Shown: positions 9,511 to 21,523 of the stretch, in pieces
Numbering within the stretch: position 1 is the first letter of the stretch
Layout of the letters: every line of letters starts with the position of its first letter
Source of the DNA: Symsagittifera roscoffensis
Lineage: Eukaryota > Xenacoelomorpha > Acoela > Convolutidae
DNA: 35,399 bases
Direction of reading: 5' to 3'
NCBI RefSeq assembly: GCF_963678635.1
Contig: NW_026971312.1
Coordinates: forward strand, 1 to 35,399
Notes under the pieces: model-generated
The model's input: the letters and a program-made list of their open reading frames with translations, nothing else
Databases searched by the model: none
What the model was told of the DNA's origin: nothing
Translations under genes and position numbers: made by a program

Positions 9511-10892
9511 AAGCTACTTAACACACTTTGAGCTATTAGCCTAACTGCAAAAATGGAAACTTAAAATAAGTGAAACCGAAACTGATGAAAGGCTGCATTA
9601 TTTCGCGTTAATATTTCAAAATTCTGCCATCGAATTTTAACGTACCTACCCAGAGGCTACTAGAATAAGCTATGATGAGACCGTTCAAGCTTTTCGAAGA
9701 CAGTACAGTGAAAGACCGGTGGTTTACGGCCATTGGCGCTGAAGGCGTACCCAGACAAGTTCTAGGACATACGGGATCACTTAGTGATTCGAGGTTTTCT
9801 CGAAGGAATTCACCTCAGCCAAGTTAGAATTGAACTCCGCAAGACAACTGGGATCAAGGACATGAATTAGAATTGAGCACGAAAAACAAATGCCACGAAT
9901 AGCAGCCATACGGAGGGATGAAACAAAATCGGTTAACAGACTCGTTCAACAGATATTAGTTGATAATGAAATTATTGCCCGCAGCAGTGACGGTCGAAGA
10001 GACAACAGGGAACCGATATAGGGAACAAGGTTCAAGAGACCGAGCAAGAACTCTCAGCCCAGGACCAAAAACGCGCGAAAGAAATGACAATCCCAGAAAT
10101 GAAAACAACTATGACAAATTTCGACTATGTGGGCAAAAGGGTAATTGGGCAAAGAACTGCCATAACTGCTTTTCTTGTGGAAGTTTTACCCACATTAAAA
10201 GAAATTGCCCCTTGGAATAAAAGGACGGAACAAACCAACATAATCAGGGTGTGCTCCAATAACAAAACGAAAAGTTTCAATGTGGATTGTTATTGAACGG
10301 GAAATTGGAAACCGGACTGTTAAACAGTGGGAATAGCAATTCGCTCATACGTTTTGACACGTATGAACAGCTTGGAAAGCATGGAATCATAAAGGCTCTT
10401 AACAATCACGAGCTAGCGGCTAAAAATTTGGCGTTGAAAATAGTTGGCTGTGTCGACATCAAAATCCAAATGAAAACAAAATCCGGAGAGTTCTTTCAAG
10501 AGTTTTTAATAACGGCAGATAACTGCTTACCCTGCCTTCTTGGTTTGGATTTCATGATAGATCAAGAATGTATTCTAACATTGGCGAACAATTGTTGTAA
10601 TGTATGAAACATCGGACAGTGCTACCTATATCAGCACAAACAACGACCGGTTTCAGAACCTTTGCAAAAGTAGAGAGGAAGGCAAGAATCGCCAGCAGAC
10701 ATGAAAAACTAGTAGAAATCGCCATCAAGCATGAAAATGGTACCCCTCTCAGTAGACAAGAAGGTTTAATCGAAGGCATACAGGAATTAGACGCAAAAAC
10801 TGGACTACTGATAGCTGATTGACTGGTTAGTGTGAACCACGGAAAATGAACATGCGAAATGAAGCTATTGACATATACCATAACATCAAAAT
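9447..10892 (+). pseudogene. Ty3/gypsy retrotransposon gag-protease-pol remnant, copy A
   Basis: Gag capsid-like sequence (FESYLTHFELLA, then a stop, then LQKWKL...TYPEATRISYDETVQAFRRQYSE) is followed by a nucleocapsid with one perfect CCHC knuckle (C-x2-C-x4-H-x4-C, 10168-10209), and by a degenerate knuckle before it. A retropepsin-like protease frame (10287-10607) has LLNSG where D-[ST]-G is required (AAC at 10323-10325), plus the downstream CLLGLDFM block. A short protease-RT linker follows (to 10822). There are several stops and frameshifts, and about 67 bases are missing near 9720 relative to copy B. The reverse transcriptase core is absent. No LTRs were found. Confidence 0.75.
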
Positions 10893-11028
10893 TGGAAGGC
10901 GCGTTGAAACTCTAGACTGGAGTTGAAGCTGTCATTGCGCTTTCTCTGCGATTCAGCAATTACAAATTGATGCTTTCTGTTTGAGTTGAAAAACTGTTTT
11001 TGTCTCTCAAAAAAAATAAAGACACTAG
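10893..11028. other. Junction stretch between segments A and B
   Basis: Starts where the gypsy remnant of A leaves its match with B (28580). Its first 22 bases (10893-10914) are the exact reverse complement of a stretch present in the array monomers (11823-11844 in monomer 1). The remainder has no long match in the window and ends ...aataaagacactag before segment B. No gene is seen. Confidence 0.6.
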
Positions 11029-11687
11029 CTTTTATGGAACAAGCTAAGTAACCGACGATGAACACTAGGGGAAGGAGACGAATGAGTATAAAGAAAAAAA
11101 AGGTATGGTGATGACTTCGTAATCGACATAATAGAACGTGCAGGCTTGAGCGCGGAGCTAAGGGGCGAGATTCACAATTACCCAGGTTGGTAAATCATCT
11201 CTGAATTTTTCTGGTGAGACAATCACAGCACATCTGATGTAGCAGTATGAAATCGATAGAAAAGAGCAGACAGTTCTGAGGGCACTAGCATCAAACAAGC
11301 AGAAATGGTTTTGTCCGGAGAGTGTGGATTGGACTAACAAACACCGAAAAAATAATTTTTAAAATGCGGAAACAAATTAGGATAACAGACTTTCTGGAAG
11401 TGGAACCAGTTAGTCATGAGCCAACCACAGGCAGAACGATCAAAACAGCTTGAATTGCAGAAAAACTACCCTGACAAACTCTTCAAAACGAACTGTGCCT
11501 TTATCCTGACTGACAGGATGAGTGCAATCTCCTTAATAGCAGGCTTGATCTTCAAAGCGTTTCAAAACTAGACTCAGAACCATATCGCAAAATGCTTGTA
11601 AGTAACTCTGCTTCCCAGTGACAAGGGTCAGTGAGCAGAACATCTGGACCTAGAACATATGCTACTGGCTTTGACACCTCTGGAGAC
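11029..11687. repeat. Left arm of segment B
   Basis: Copy of 2150-2943 with about 130-140 bases missing in the middle and scattered substitutions. It ends ...gacacctctggagac immediately before the first array monomer. The minus-strand stretch reading YVLGPDVLLTDPCHWEAELL (near 11580-11660) is open as in A, but I do not recognise it. No complete gene is present. Confidence 0.75.
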
Positions 11688-12919
11688 TTCTTGATTGATA
11701 TGAAAATAAAAGAGTTGTCGATACTACTCTATGCTCCGAAAAGGGGCAGGGTGAACTCAAGGGAGCTCTATCCCATAATATTTGTCATTTTTAGGGAGAT
11801 CTAAAAAACAATCAATCTTGTGTAGAGTTTCAACGCGCCTTCCATTAGACTTCAATAGAACAAGATCTGTGGGTCCGTTAAATGGACCCACAGATGATCC
11901 AGCTGCAGGAGTTGCCGACATGGGCGCCAGGGCTGGGCAAAAAAAAAACACTCCATTCGTATAGAAATCGTCAACAGTTACAAGAAGAACATAGCAGGCC
12001 ACAACAGACGGCAACGCATAGATGAATCTCTTAGAGATTATACGAAGCCATCATCAGGCTTGACATCAACAAAGATCATCAAGCAGTAACCAGTTAATAG
12101 GAAACAAAAAAATATATATACTTTGATTGCCAAATAAATATTTTCAAATCTGCAAATGCATGTCAGTGTGTCAGAGTGTATGACCATGTTAGAATTCAAA
12201 ACTAACATGGTATAATCTCTATATTGTTAAAATAGATCAAAATTTTGATATGACATGAAGTGATGGTTTTTCTCGATTGAAATTGAAAATTTTTCTTGGT
12301 AATTTACCATAGGTTCTCACTGATGGATTTTTTTTGACAAAAAAACCTTGCTGAGTTTCATCTTCGCTCGTATGTATGTAAGGTTTTTCCATAGTGTAAA
12401 TTAAATTTCTTCTACGAAAAATTTTATTTGATTATCTTTATATGAAGTACAATTTGTGGTTCTTGTATTTTTTTCGGTATTGTAGTTTTTGTATTGTATG
12501 TTTAAGTAAGAGGGTAAAAGTAGGTGTTTTTTTTCCAAAAATGGCATGTTAGTTTCAAATCAAGGAAAATGGATATAGGAATCAAACTATAATGAAACTA
12601 TAAAACAGATCATGAATCAAACTTAGCAGCAGATTTATGTGGCCCATCTCAATTGAATTTTATGCAATTCCCTTGAAATTGCTGATATTTTGGTGGGATG
12701 TACCGGCTGATAACGTAAATGACCTAGAACTAGTGCAGTGCGTTCATGATTTGTAGACGAGTTTTGAAAGGCAAAGATTTTTTCATTTATATAATATTTT
12801 TAATCCGCTGGCAAATATTCGTAGAATTTTTGTAATGTTCTCCTGGAACAAAAATAAATATTCTTGTTTGTTTCCTAGATAAAGGACATTGGTTTTTTCT
12901 TCATTGACAATTTGGTCCA
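11688..12919. repeat. Array monomer 1 (1,232 bp)
   Basis: The left edge retains ctatgctccg as in the single unit of segment A, whereas monomers 2-11 have ctatggtcc. Hairpin 1 at 11865-11895 is perfect (12-bp arms, 7-base loop gttaaat). Hairpin 2 at 12183-12211 has 10-bp arms. Confidence 0.9.
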
Positions 12920-14144
12920 TTCTTGATTGATATGAAAATAAAAGAGTTGTCGATACTACTCTATGGTCCGAAAAGGGGCAGGGTGAACCCAAGGGAGCTC
13001 TATTCCATAATATTTGTCATTTTAGGGAGATCTAAAAAACAATCAATCTTGAGTTTCAACGCGCCTTCCATTAGACTTCAATAGAACAAGATCTGTGGGT
13101 CCGTTAAATGGACCCACAGATGATCCAGCTACAGGAGTTGCCGACATGGGCGCCAGGGCTGGGCAAAAAAAAAACACTCCATTCGTATAGCAATCGTCAA
13201 CAGTTACAAGAAGAACATAGCAGGCCACAACAGAGGGCAACGCATAGATGAATCTCTTAGAGATTATACGAAGCCATCATCAGGCTTGACATCAACAAAG
13301 ATCGTCAAGCAGTAACCAGTTAATAGGAAACAAAAAAATATATATACTTTAATTGCCAAATAAATATTTTCAAATCTGCAAATGCATGTCAGTGTGTCAG
13401 AGTGTATGACCATGTTAGAATTCAAAACTAACATGGTATAATCTCTATATTGTTAAAATAGATCAAAATTTTGATATGATATGAAGTGACCGTTTTTCTC
13501 GATTGAAATTGAAAGTTTTTCTTGGTAATTTACCATAGGTTCTCACTGATGGATTTTTTTGACAAAAAACATTGCTGAGTTTCATCTTCGCTCGTATGTA
13601 TGTAAGGTTTTTCCATAGTGTAAATTAAATTTCTTCTACGAAAAATTTTGCTTGATTATCTTTATATGGAGTGCAATTTTTCGTTCTTGTATTTTTTCGG
13701 TATAGTAGTTTTTGTATTGAATGTTTAAGTAAGAGGGTAAAAGTAGGTGTTTTATTTTGCAAAAATGGCATGTTAGTTTCAAATCAAGGAAAATGGATAT
13801 AGGAATCAAAGTATAAGTGAACTATAAACCAGATCATGAATCAAACTTAGCAGCAGATTTATGTGGCCCATCTCAATTGAATTTTATGCAGTTCCGTTGA
13901 AATTGCTGATATTTTGGTGGGATGTAACGGCTGATAACGTAAATGTCCTAGAACTAGTGCAGTGCGTTCATAATTTCTAGACGAGTTTTGAAAGGCAAAG
14001 ATTTTTTTCATTTATATAATTTTTTTAATCCGCTGGCAAATATTCGTAGAATTTTTGTAATGTTCTCCTGGAACAAAAATAAATGTTCTTGTTTGTTTCC
14101 TAGGTAAAGGACATTGGTTTTTTCTTCATTGACAATTTGGTCCA
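12920..14144. repeat. Array monomer 2 (1,225 bp)
   Basis: The shortest unit. It lacks five bases before gagtttcaacgc (cttgagtttc instead of cttgtgtagagtttc) and has ccagctacagg instead of ccagctgcagg. Hairpin 1 is perfect; hairpin 2 has 10-bp arms as in monomer 1. Confidence 0.9.
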
Positions 14145-15373
14145 TTCTTGATTGATATGAAAATAAAAGAGTTGTCGATACTACTCTATGGTCCAAAAAG
14201 GGGCAGGGTGAAACCAAGGGAGCTTTATCCCATAATATTTGTCATTTTTAGGGAGATCTAAAAAACAATCAATCTTGTGTAGAGTTTCAACGCGCCTTCC
14301 ATTGTACTTCAATAGAACAAGATCTTTGGGTCCGTTAAATGGACCCACAGATGATCCAGCTGCAGGAGTTGCCGACATGGGCGCCAGGGCTGGGCAAAAA
14401 AAAACACTTCATTCGTATAGCAATCGTCAACAGTTACAAGAAGAACATAGCAGGCCACAACAGACGGCAATGCATAGATGAATCTCTTAGAGATTATACG
14501 AAGCCATCATCAGGCTTGACATCAACAAAGATCATCAAGCAGTAACCAGTTAATAGGAAACAAAAAAAACTATATACTTTAATTGCCAAATAAAAATTTT
14601 CAAATCTGCAAATGCATGTCAGTGTGTCAGAGTGTATGACCATGTTATTTTTCAAAACTAACATGGTATAATCTCTATATTGTTAAAATAGATCAAAATT
14701 TTAATATGACATGAAGTGACCGTTTTTCTCGATTGAAATTGAAAATTTTCCTTGGTAATTTACCATAGGTTCTCACTGATGGATTTTTTGACAAAAAACA
14801 TTGCTCAGTTTCATCTTCGCTCGTAGGTATGTAAGGATTTTCCATAGTGTAAGATAAATTTCTTCTACGAAAAATTTTATTTGATTATCTTTATATGGAG
14901 TACAATTTTTCGTTCTTGTATTTTTTTCGGTATAGTAGTTTTTGTATAGAATGTTTAAGTAAGAGGGTAAAAGGAGGTGTTTTATTTTCCAAAATGGCAT
15001 GTTAGTTTCAAATCAAGGAAAATGGATATAGGAATCAAACTATAATTGAACTATAAACCAGATCATGAATCAAACTTAGCAGCAGATTTATGTGGCCCAT
15101 TTCAATTGAATTTTATGCAATTCCGTTGAAATTGCTGATATTTTGGTGGGATGTATCGGCTGATAACGTAAATGTCCTAGAACTAGTGCAGTGCGTTCAT
15201 GATTTCTAGACGAGTTTTGAAAGGCAAAGAATTTTTTCGTTTATATAATTTTTTTAATCCGCTGGCAAATATTCGTAGAATTTTTGTAATGTTCTCCTGG
15301 AACAAAAATAAATGTTCTTGTTTGTTTCCTTGGTAAAGGACATTGGTTTTTTCTTCATTGACAATTTGGTCCA
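14145..15373. repeat. Array monomer 3 (1,229 bp)
   Basis: Shares ggtccaaaaagg and gggtgaaacc with monomers 10 and 11. Hairpin 1 has one mismatch in the left arm (atctttgggtcc). Confidence 0.9.
14773..15373 (-). pseudogene. LINE RT C-terminal remnant within the array (monomer 3 as the example)
   Basis: Every monomer carries the same minus-strand remnant as 5421-6035 of segment A, in its last 600 bases. In monomer 3 the frame 15183-15446 reads through MDQIVNEEKTNVLY, FASGLKKLYKRK and SLPFKTRLEIMNAL without the stop found in segment A. This shows the two LINE blocks in one frame, although its first part crosses the junction into monomer 4. The frame 14773-15000 gives LLPSYLN, NTRTKN, LWKILTYLRA. 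Only the tail of an RT is present, and no monomer could encode an active enzyme. Confidence 0.5.
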
Positions 15374-16603
15374 TTCTTGATTGATATGAAAATAAAAGAG
15401 TTGTCGATACTACTCTATGGTCCGAAAAGGGGCAGGCTGAACTCAAGGGAGCTCTATCCCATAATATTTGTCATTTTTAGGGAGATCTAAAAAACAATCA
15501 ATCTTGTGTAGAGTTTCAACGCGCCTTCCATTAGACTTCAATAGAACAAGATCTGTGGGTCCGTTAAATGGACCCAGAGATGATCCAGCTGCAGGAGTTG
15601 CCGACATGGGCGCCAGGGCTGGGCAAAAAAAAACACTCCATTCGTATAGAAATCGTCAACATATACAAGAAGAACATAGCAGGCCACAACAGACGGAAAC
15701 GCATAGATGAATCTCTTAGAGATTATACGAAGCCATCATCAGGCTTGACATCAACAAAGATCATCAAGCAGTAACCAGTTAATAGGAAACAAAAAAATAT
15801 ATATACTTTAATTGCCAAATAAATATTTTCAAATCTGCAAATGCATGTCAGTGTGTCAGAGTGTATGACCATGTTAGAATTCAAAACTAACATGGTATAA
15901 TCTCTATATTGTTAAAATAGATCAGAATTTTGATATGACATGAAGTGACCGTTTTTCTCGATTGAAATTGAAAGTTTTTCTTGGTAATTTACCATAGGTT
16001 CTCACTGATGGATTTTTTTGACAAAAAACATTGCTGAGTTTCATCTTCGCTCGTATGTATGTAAGGTTTTTCCATAGTGTAAATTAAATTTCTTCTACGA
16101 AAAATTTCATTTGATTATCTTTATATGGAGTACAATTTTTGGTTCTTGTATTTTTTTTCGGTATAGTAGTTTTTGTATTGAATGTTTAAGTAAGAGGGTA
16201 AAAGTAGGTGTTTTATTTTCCAAAAATGGCATGTTAGTCTCAAATCAAGGAAAATGGATATAGGAATCAAACTATAATTGAACATTAAACCAGATCATGA
16301 ATCAAACTTAGCAGCAGATTTTTGTGGCCCATCTCAATTGAATTTTATGCAATTCCCTTGAAATTGCTGATATTTTGGTGGGATGTACCGGCTGATAACA
16401 TAAATTACCTAGAACTAGTGCAGTGCGTTCATGATTTCTAGACGAGTTTTGAAAGGCAAAGATTTTTTCATTTATATAATATTTTTAATCCGCTGGCAAA
16501 TATTCGTAGAATTTTTGTAATGTTCTCCTGGAACAAAAATAAATGTTCTTGTTTGTTTCCTAGGTAAAGGTCATTGGTTTTTCTTCGTTGACAATTTGGT
16601 CCA
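15374..16603. repeat. Array monomer 4 (1,230 bp)
   Basis: Hairpin 1 has one mismatch in the right arm (ggacccagagat). Its own variant is cgtcaacatatacaag in place of cgtcaacagttacaag. Confidence 0.9.
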
Positions 16604-17833
16604 TTCTTGATTGATATGAAAATAAAAGAGTTGTCGATACTACTCCATGGTCCGAAAAGGGGCAGGGTGAACTCAAGGGATCTCTATCCCATAATATTTG
16701 TCATTTTTAGGGAGATCTAAAAAACAATCAATCTTGTGTAGAGTTTCAACGCGCCTTCCATTAGACTTCAATAGAACAAGATCTGTGGGTCCGTTAAATG
16801 GACCCACAGATGATCCAGCTGCAGGAGTTGCCGACATGGGCGCCAGGGCTGGGCAAAAAAAAACACTCCATTCGTATAGAAATCGTCAACAGTTACAAGA
16901 AGAACATAGCAGGCCACAACAGACGGCAACGCATAAATGAATCTCTTAGAGATTATACGAAGCCATCATCAGGCTTGACATCAACAAAGATCATCAAGCA
17001 GTAACCAGTTAATAGGAAACAAAAAAATATATATACTTTAATTGCCAAATAAATATTTTCAAATCTGCAAATGCATGTCAGTGTGTCAGAGTGTATGACC
17101 ATGTTATTTTTCAAAACTAACATGGTATAATCTCTATATTGTTAAAATAGATCAAAATTTTGATATGACATGAATTGACCGTTTATCTCGATTGAAATTG
17201 AAAATTTTCCTTGGTAATTTACTATAGGTTCTCACTGATGGATTTTTTGACAAAAAAACATTGCTGAGTTTCATCTTCGCTCGTATGTATGTAAGGTTTT
17301 TCCATAGTGTAAATTAAATTTCTTCTACGAAAAATTTCATTTGATTATCTTTATATGGAGTACAATTTTTGGTTCTTGTATTTTTTTCGGTATAGTAGTT
17401 TTTGTATTGAATGCTTAAGTAAGAGGGTAAAAGTGGGTGTTTTATTTTCCAAAAATGGCATGTTAGTTTCAAATCAAGGAAAATGGATATAGGAATCAAA
17501 CTATAATTGAACTATAAACCAGATCATGAATCAAACTTAGCAGCAGATTTATGTGGCCCATCTCAATTGAAATTTATGCAATTCCGTTGAAATTGCTAAT
17601 ATTTTGGTGGGATGTATCGGCTGATAACTTAAATGACCTAGAACTAGTGCAGTTCGTTCATGATTTCTAGACGAGTTTTGAAAGGCAAAGATTTTTTTAT
17701 TTATATAAAATTTTTAATCCGCTGGCAAATATTCGTAGAATTTTTGTAATGTTCTCCTGGAACAAAAATAAATGTTCTTGTTTGTTTCCTAGGTAAAGGA
17801 CATTGGTTTTTTCTTCATTGACAATTTGGTCCA
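16604..17833. repeat. Array monomer 5 (1,230 bp)
   Basis: The second half shares gcttaagtaag, agtgggtgttt and gctaatatttt with monomer 6. Hairpin 1 is perfect. Confidence 0.9.
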
Positions 17834-19063
17834 TTCTTGATTGATTTGAAAATAAAAGAGTTGTCGATACTACTCTATGGTCCGAAAAGGGGCAGGGTGA
17901 ACTCAAGGGATCTCTATCCCATAATATTTGTCATTTTTAGGGAGATCTAAAAAACAATCAATCTTGTGTAGAGTTTAAACGCGCCTTCCATTAGACTTCA
18001 ATAGAACAAGATCTGTGGGTCCGTTAAATGGACCCACAGATGATCCAGCTGCAGGAGTTGCCGACATGGGCGCCAGGGCTGGGCAAAAAAAACACTCCAT
18101 TCGTATAGAAATCGTCAACAGTTACAAGAAGAACATAGCAGGCCACAACAGACGGCAACGCATAGATGAATCTCTTAGAGATTATACGAAGCCATCATCA
18201 GGCTTGACATCAACAAAGATCATCAAGCAGTAACCAGTTAATAGGAAACAAAAAATATATATACTTTAATTGCCAAATAAATATTTTCAAATCTGCAAAT
18301 GCATGTCAGTGTGTCAGAGTGTATGACCATGTTATTTTTCAAAACTAACATGGTATAATCTCTATATTGTTAAAATAGATCAAAATTTTGATATGACATG
18401 AATTGACCGTTTTTCTCGATTGAAATTGAAAATTTTCCTTAGTAATTTACCATAGGTTCTCACTGATGGATTTTTTTGACAAAAAAACATTGCTGAGTTT
18501 CATCTTCGCTCGTATGTATGTAAGGTTTTTCCATAGTGTAAATTAAATTTCTTCTACGAAAAATTTCATTTGATTATCTTTATATGGAGTACAATTTTTG
18601 GTTCTTGTATTTTTTTCGGTATAGTAGTTTTTGTATTGAATGCTTAAGTAAGAGGGTAAAAGTGGGTGTTTTATTTTCCAAAAATGGCATGTTAGTTTCA
18701 AATCAAGGAAAATGGATATAGGAATCAAACTATAATTAAACTATAAACCAGATCATGAATCAAACTTAGCAGCAGATTTATGTGGCCCATCTCAATTGAA
18801 ATTTATGCAATTCCGTTGAAATTGCTAATATTTTGGTGGGATGTATCGGCTGATAACGTAAATGACCTAGAACTAGTGCAGTTTGTTCATGATTTCTAGA
18901 CGAGTTTTGAAAGGCAAAGATTTTTTTTATTTATATAAAATTTTTAATCCGCTGGCAAATATTCGTAGAATTTTTGTAATGTTCTCCTGGAACAAAAATA
19001 AATGTTCTTGTTTGTTTCCTAGGTAAAGGACATTGGTTTTTTCTTCATTGACAATTTGGTCCA
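17834..19063. repeat. Array monomer 6 (1,230 bp)
   Basis: Starts ttcttgattgatttg, shared only with monomers 7 and 8. The second half matches monomer 5. Private change: gtttaaacgcgcc. Hairpin 1 is perfect. Confidence 0.9.
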
Positions 19064-20292
19064 TTCTTGATTGATTTGAAAATAAAAGAGTTGTCGATAC
19101 TACTCTATGGTCCGAAAAGGGGCAGGGTGAACTCAAGGGATCTCTATCCCATAATATTTGTCATTTTTAGGGAGATCTAAAAAACAATCAATCTTGTGTA
19201 GAGTTTCAACGCGCCTTCCATTAGACTTCAATAGAACAAGATCTGTGGGTCCGTTAAATGGACCCACAGATGATCCAGCTGCAGGAGTTGCCGACATGGG
19301 CGCCAGGGCTGGGCAAAAAAAACACTCCATTCGTATAGAAATCGTCAACAGTTACAAGAAGAACATAGCAGGCCACAACAGACGGCAACGCATAGATGAA
19401 TCTCTTAGAGATTATACGAAGCCATCATCAGGCTTGACATCAACAAAGATCATCAAGCAGTAACCAGTTAATAGTAAACAAAAAATATATATACTTTAAT
19501 TGCCAAATAAATATTTTCAAATCTGCAAATGCATGTCAGTGTGTCAGAGTGTATGACCATGTTATTTTTCAAAACTAACATGGTATAATCTCTATATTGT
19601 TAAAATAGATCAAAATTTTGATATGACATGAATTGACCGTTTTTCTCGATTGAAATTGAAAATTTTCCTTAGTAATTTACCATAGGTTCTCACTGATGGA
19701 TTTTTTTGACAAAAAAACATTGCTGAGTTTCATCTTCGCTCGTATGTATGTAAGGTTTTTCCATAGTGTAAATTAAATTTCTTCTACGAAAAATTTTATT
19801 TGATTATCTTTATATGGAGTACAATTTTTGGTTCTTGTATTTTTTTCGGCATAGTAGTTTTTGTATCGAATGTTTAAGTAAGAGGGTAAAAGTAGGTGTT
19901 TTATTTTCCAAAAATGGCATGTTAGTTTCAAATCAAGGAAAATGGATATAGGAATCAAACTTTAATTGAACTATAAACCAGATCATGAATCAAACTTAGC
20001 AGCAGATTTATGTGGCCCATCTCAATTGAAATTTATGCAATTCCGTTGAAATTGCTGATATTTTGGTGGGATGTATCGGCTGATAACGTAAATGACCTAG
20101 AACTAGTGCAGTTTGTTCATGATTTCTAGACGAGTTTTGAAAGGCAAAGATTTTTTTATTTATATAAAATTTTTAATCCGCTGGCAAATATTCGTAGAAT
20201 TTTTGTAATGTTCTCCTGGAACAAAAATAAATGTTCTTGTTTGTTTCCTAGGTAAAGGACATTGGTTTTTTCTTCATTGACAATTTGGTCCA
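19064..20292. repeat. Array monomer 7 (1,229 bp)
   Basis: Starts ttcttgattgatttg like 6 and 8. The second half has tatataaaatttt, shared with 5 and 6. Private change: ttaatagtaaac. Hairpin 1 is perfect. Confidence 0.9.
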
Positions 20293-21523
20293 TTCTTGAT
20301 TGATTTGAAAATAAAAGAGTTGTCGATACTACTCTATGGTCCGAAAAGGGGCAGGGTGAACTCAAGAGAGCTCTATCCCATAATATTTGTCATTTTTAGG
20401 GAGATCTAAAAAACAATCAATCTTGTGTAGAGTTTCAACGCGCCTTCCATTAGACTTCAATAGAACAAGATCTGTGGGTCCGTTAAATGGACCCACAGAT
20501 GATCCAGCTGCAGGAGTTGCCGACATGGGCGCCAGGGCTGGGCAAAAAAAAACACTCCATTCGTATAGAAATCGTCAACAGTTACAAGAAGAACATAGCA
20601 GGCCACAACAGACGGCAACGCATAGATGAATCTCTTAGAGATTATACGAAGACATCATCAGGCTTGACATCAACAAAGATCATCAAGCAGTAACCAGTTA
20701 ATAGGAAACAAAAAAATATATATACTTTAATTGCCAAATAAATTTTTTCAAATCTGCAAGTGCATGTCAGTGTGTCAGAGTGTATGACCATGTTACTTTT
20801 CAAAACTAACATGGTATAATCTCTATATTGTTAAAATAGATCAAAATTTTGATATGACATGAAGTGACCGTTTTTCTCGATTGAAATTGAAAACTTTCCT
20901 TGGTAATTTACCATAGGTTCTCACTGATGGATTTTTTTGACAAAAAAACATTGCTGAGTTTTATCTTCGCTCGTATGTATGTAAGGTTTTTCCATAGTGT
21001 AAATTAAATTTCTTCTACGAAAAATTTTATTTTATTATCTTTATATGGAGTACAATTTTTGGTTCTTGTATTTTTTTCGGTATAGTAGTTTTTGTTTTGA
21101 ATGTTTAAGTAAGAGGGTAAAAGTTGGTGTTTTATTTTCCAAAAATGGCAGGTTAGTTTCAAATCAAGGAAAATGGATATAGGAATCAAACTATAATTGA
21201 ACTATAAACCAGATCATGAATCAAACTTAGCAGCAGATTTATGTGGCCCATCTCAATTGAAATTTATGCAATTCCGTTGAAATTGCTGATATTTTGGTGG
21301 GATGTATCGGCTGATAACGTAAATGACCTAGAACTAGTGCAGTGCGTTCATGATTTCTAGACGAGTTTTGAAAGGCAAAGATTTTTTCATTTATATAATA
21401 TTTTTAATCCGCTGGAAAATATTCGTAGAATTTTTGTAATGTTCTCCTGGAACAAAAATAAATGCTCTTGTTTGTTTCCTAGGTAAAAGACATTGGTTTT
21501 TTCTTCATTGACAATTTGGTCCA
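20293..21523. repeat. Array monomer 8 (1,231 bp)
   Basis: Starts like 6 and 7, but the second half belongs to a different variant group (gaagtgaccg, tatataatattttt). Private change: gaagacatcatc. Hairpin 1 is perfect. Confidence 0.9.

Larger units (their letters stand above)
2150..11028. repeat. Segment A: first copy of the tandemly duplicated composite block
   Basis: Begins with the sequence gctttt-c-tggaacaagctaag, which recurs at 11029 where segment B starts. Order: left arm 2150-2943, single repeat unit 2944-6035, flank 6036-7723, an A-only stretch 7724-9510, and the Ty3/gypsy remnant to about 10892. All parts except the stated extra stretches have a close match in B, in the same order and orientation. 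The last stretch, 10893-11028, has no long match in B. Confidence 0.85.

Noticed and set aside
12040-12065. Hammerhead ribozyme core (CTGATGA on the minus strand of every monomer)
   Set aside because: No GAAA follows at a suitable distance and no stem II or cleavage triplet could be fitted, so the heptamer alone is not enough.
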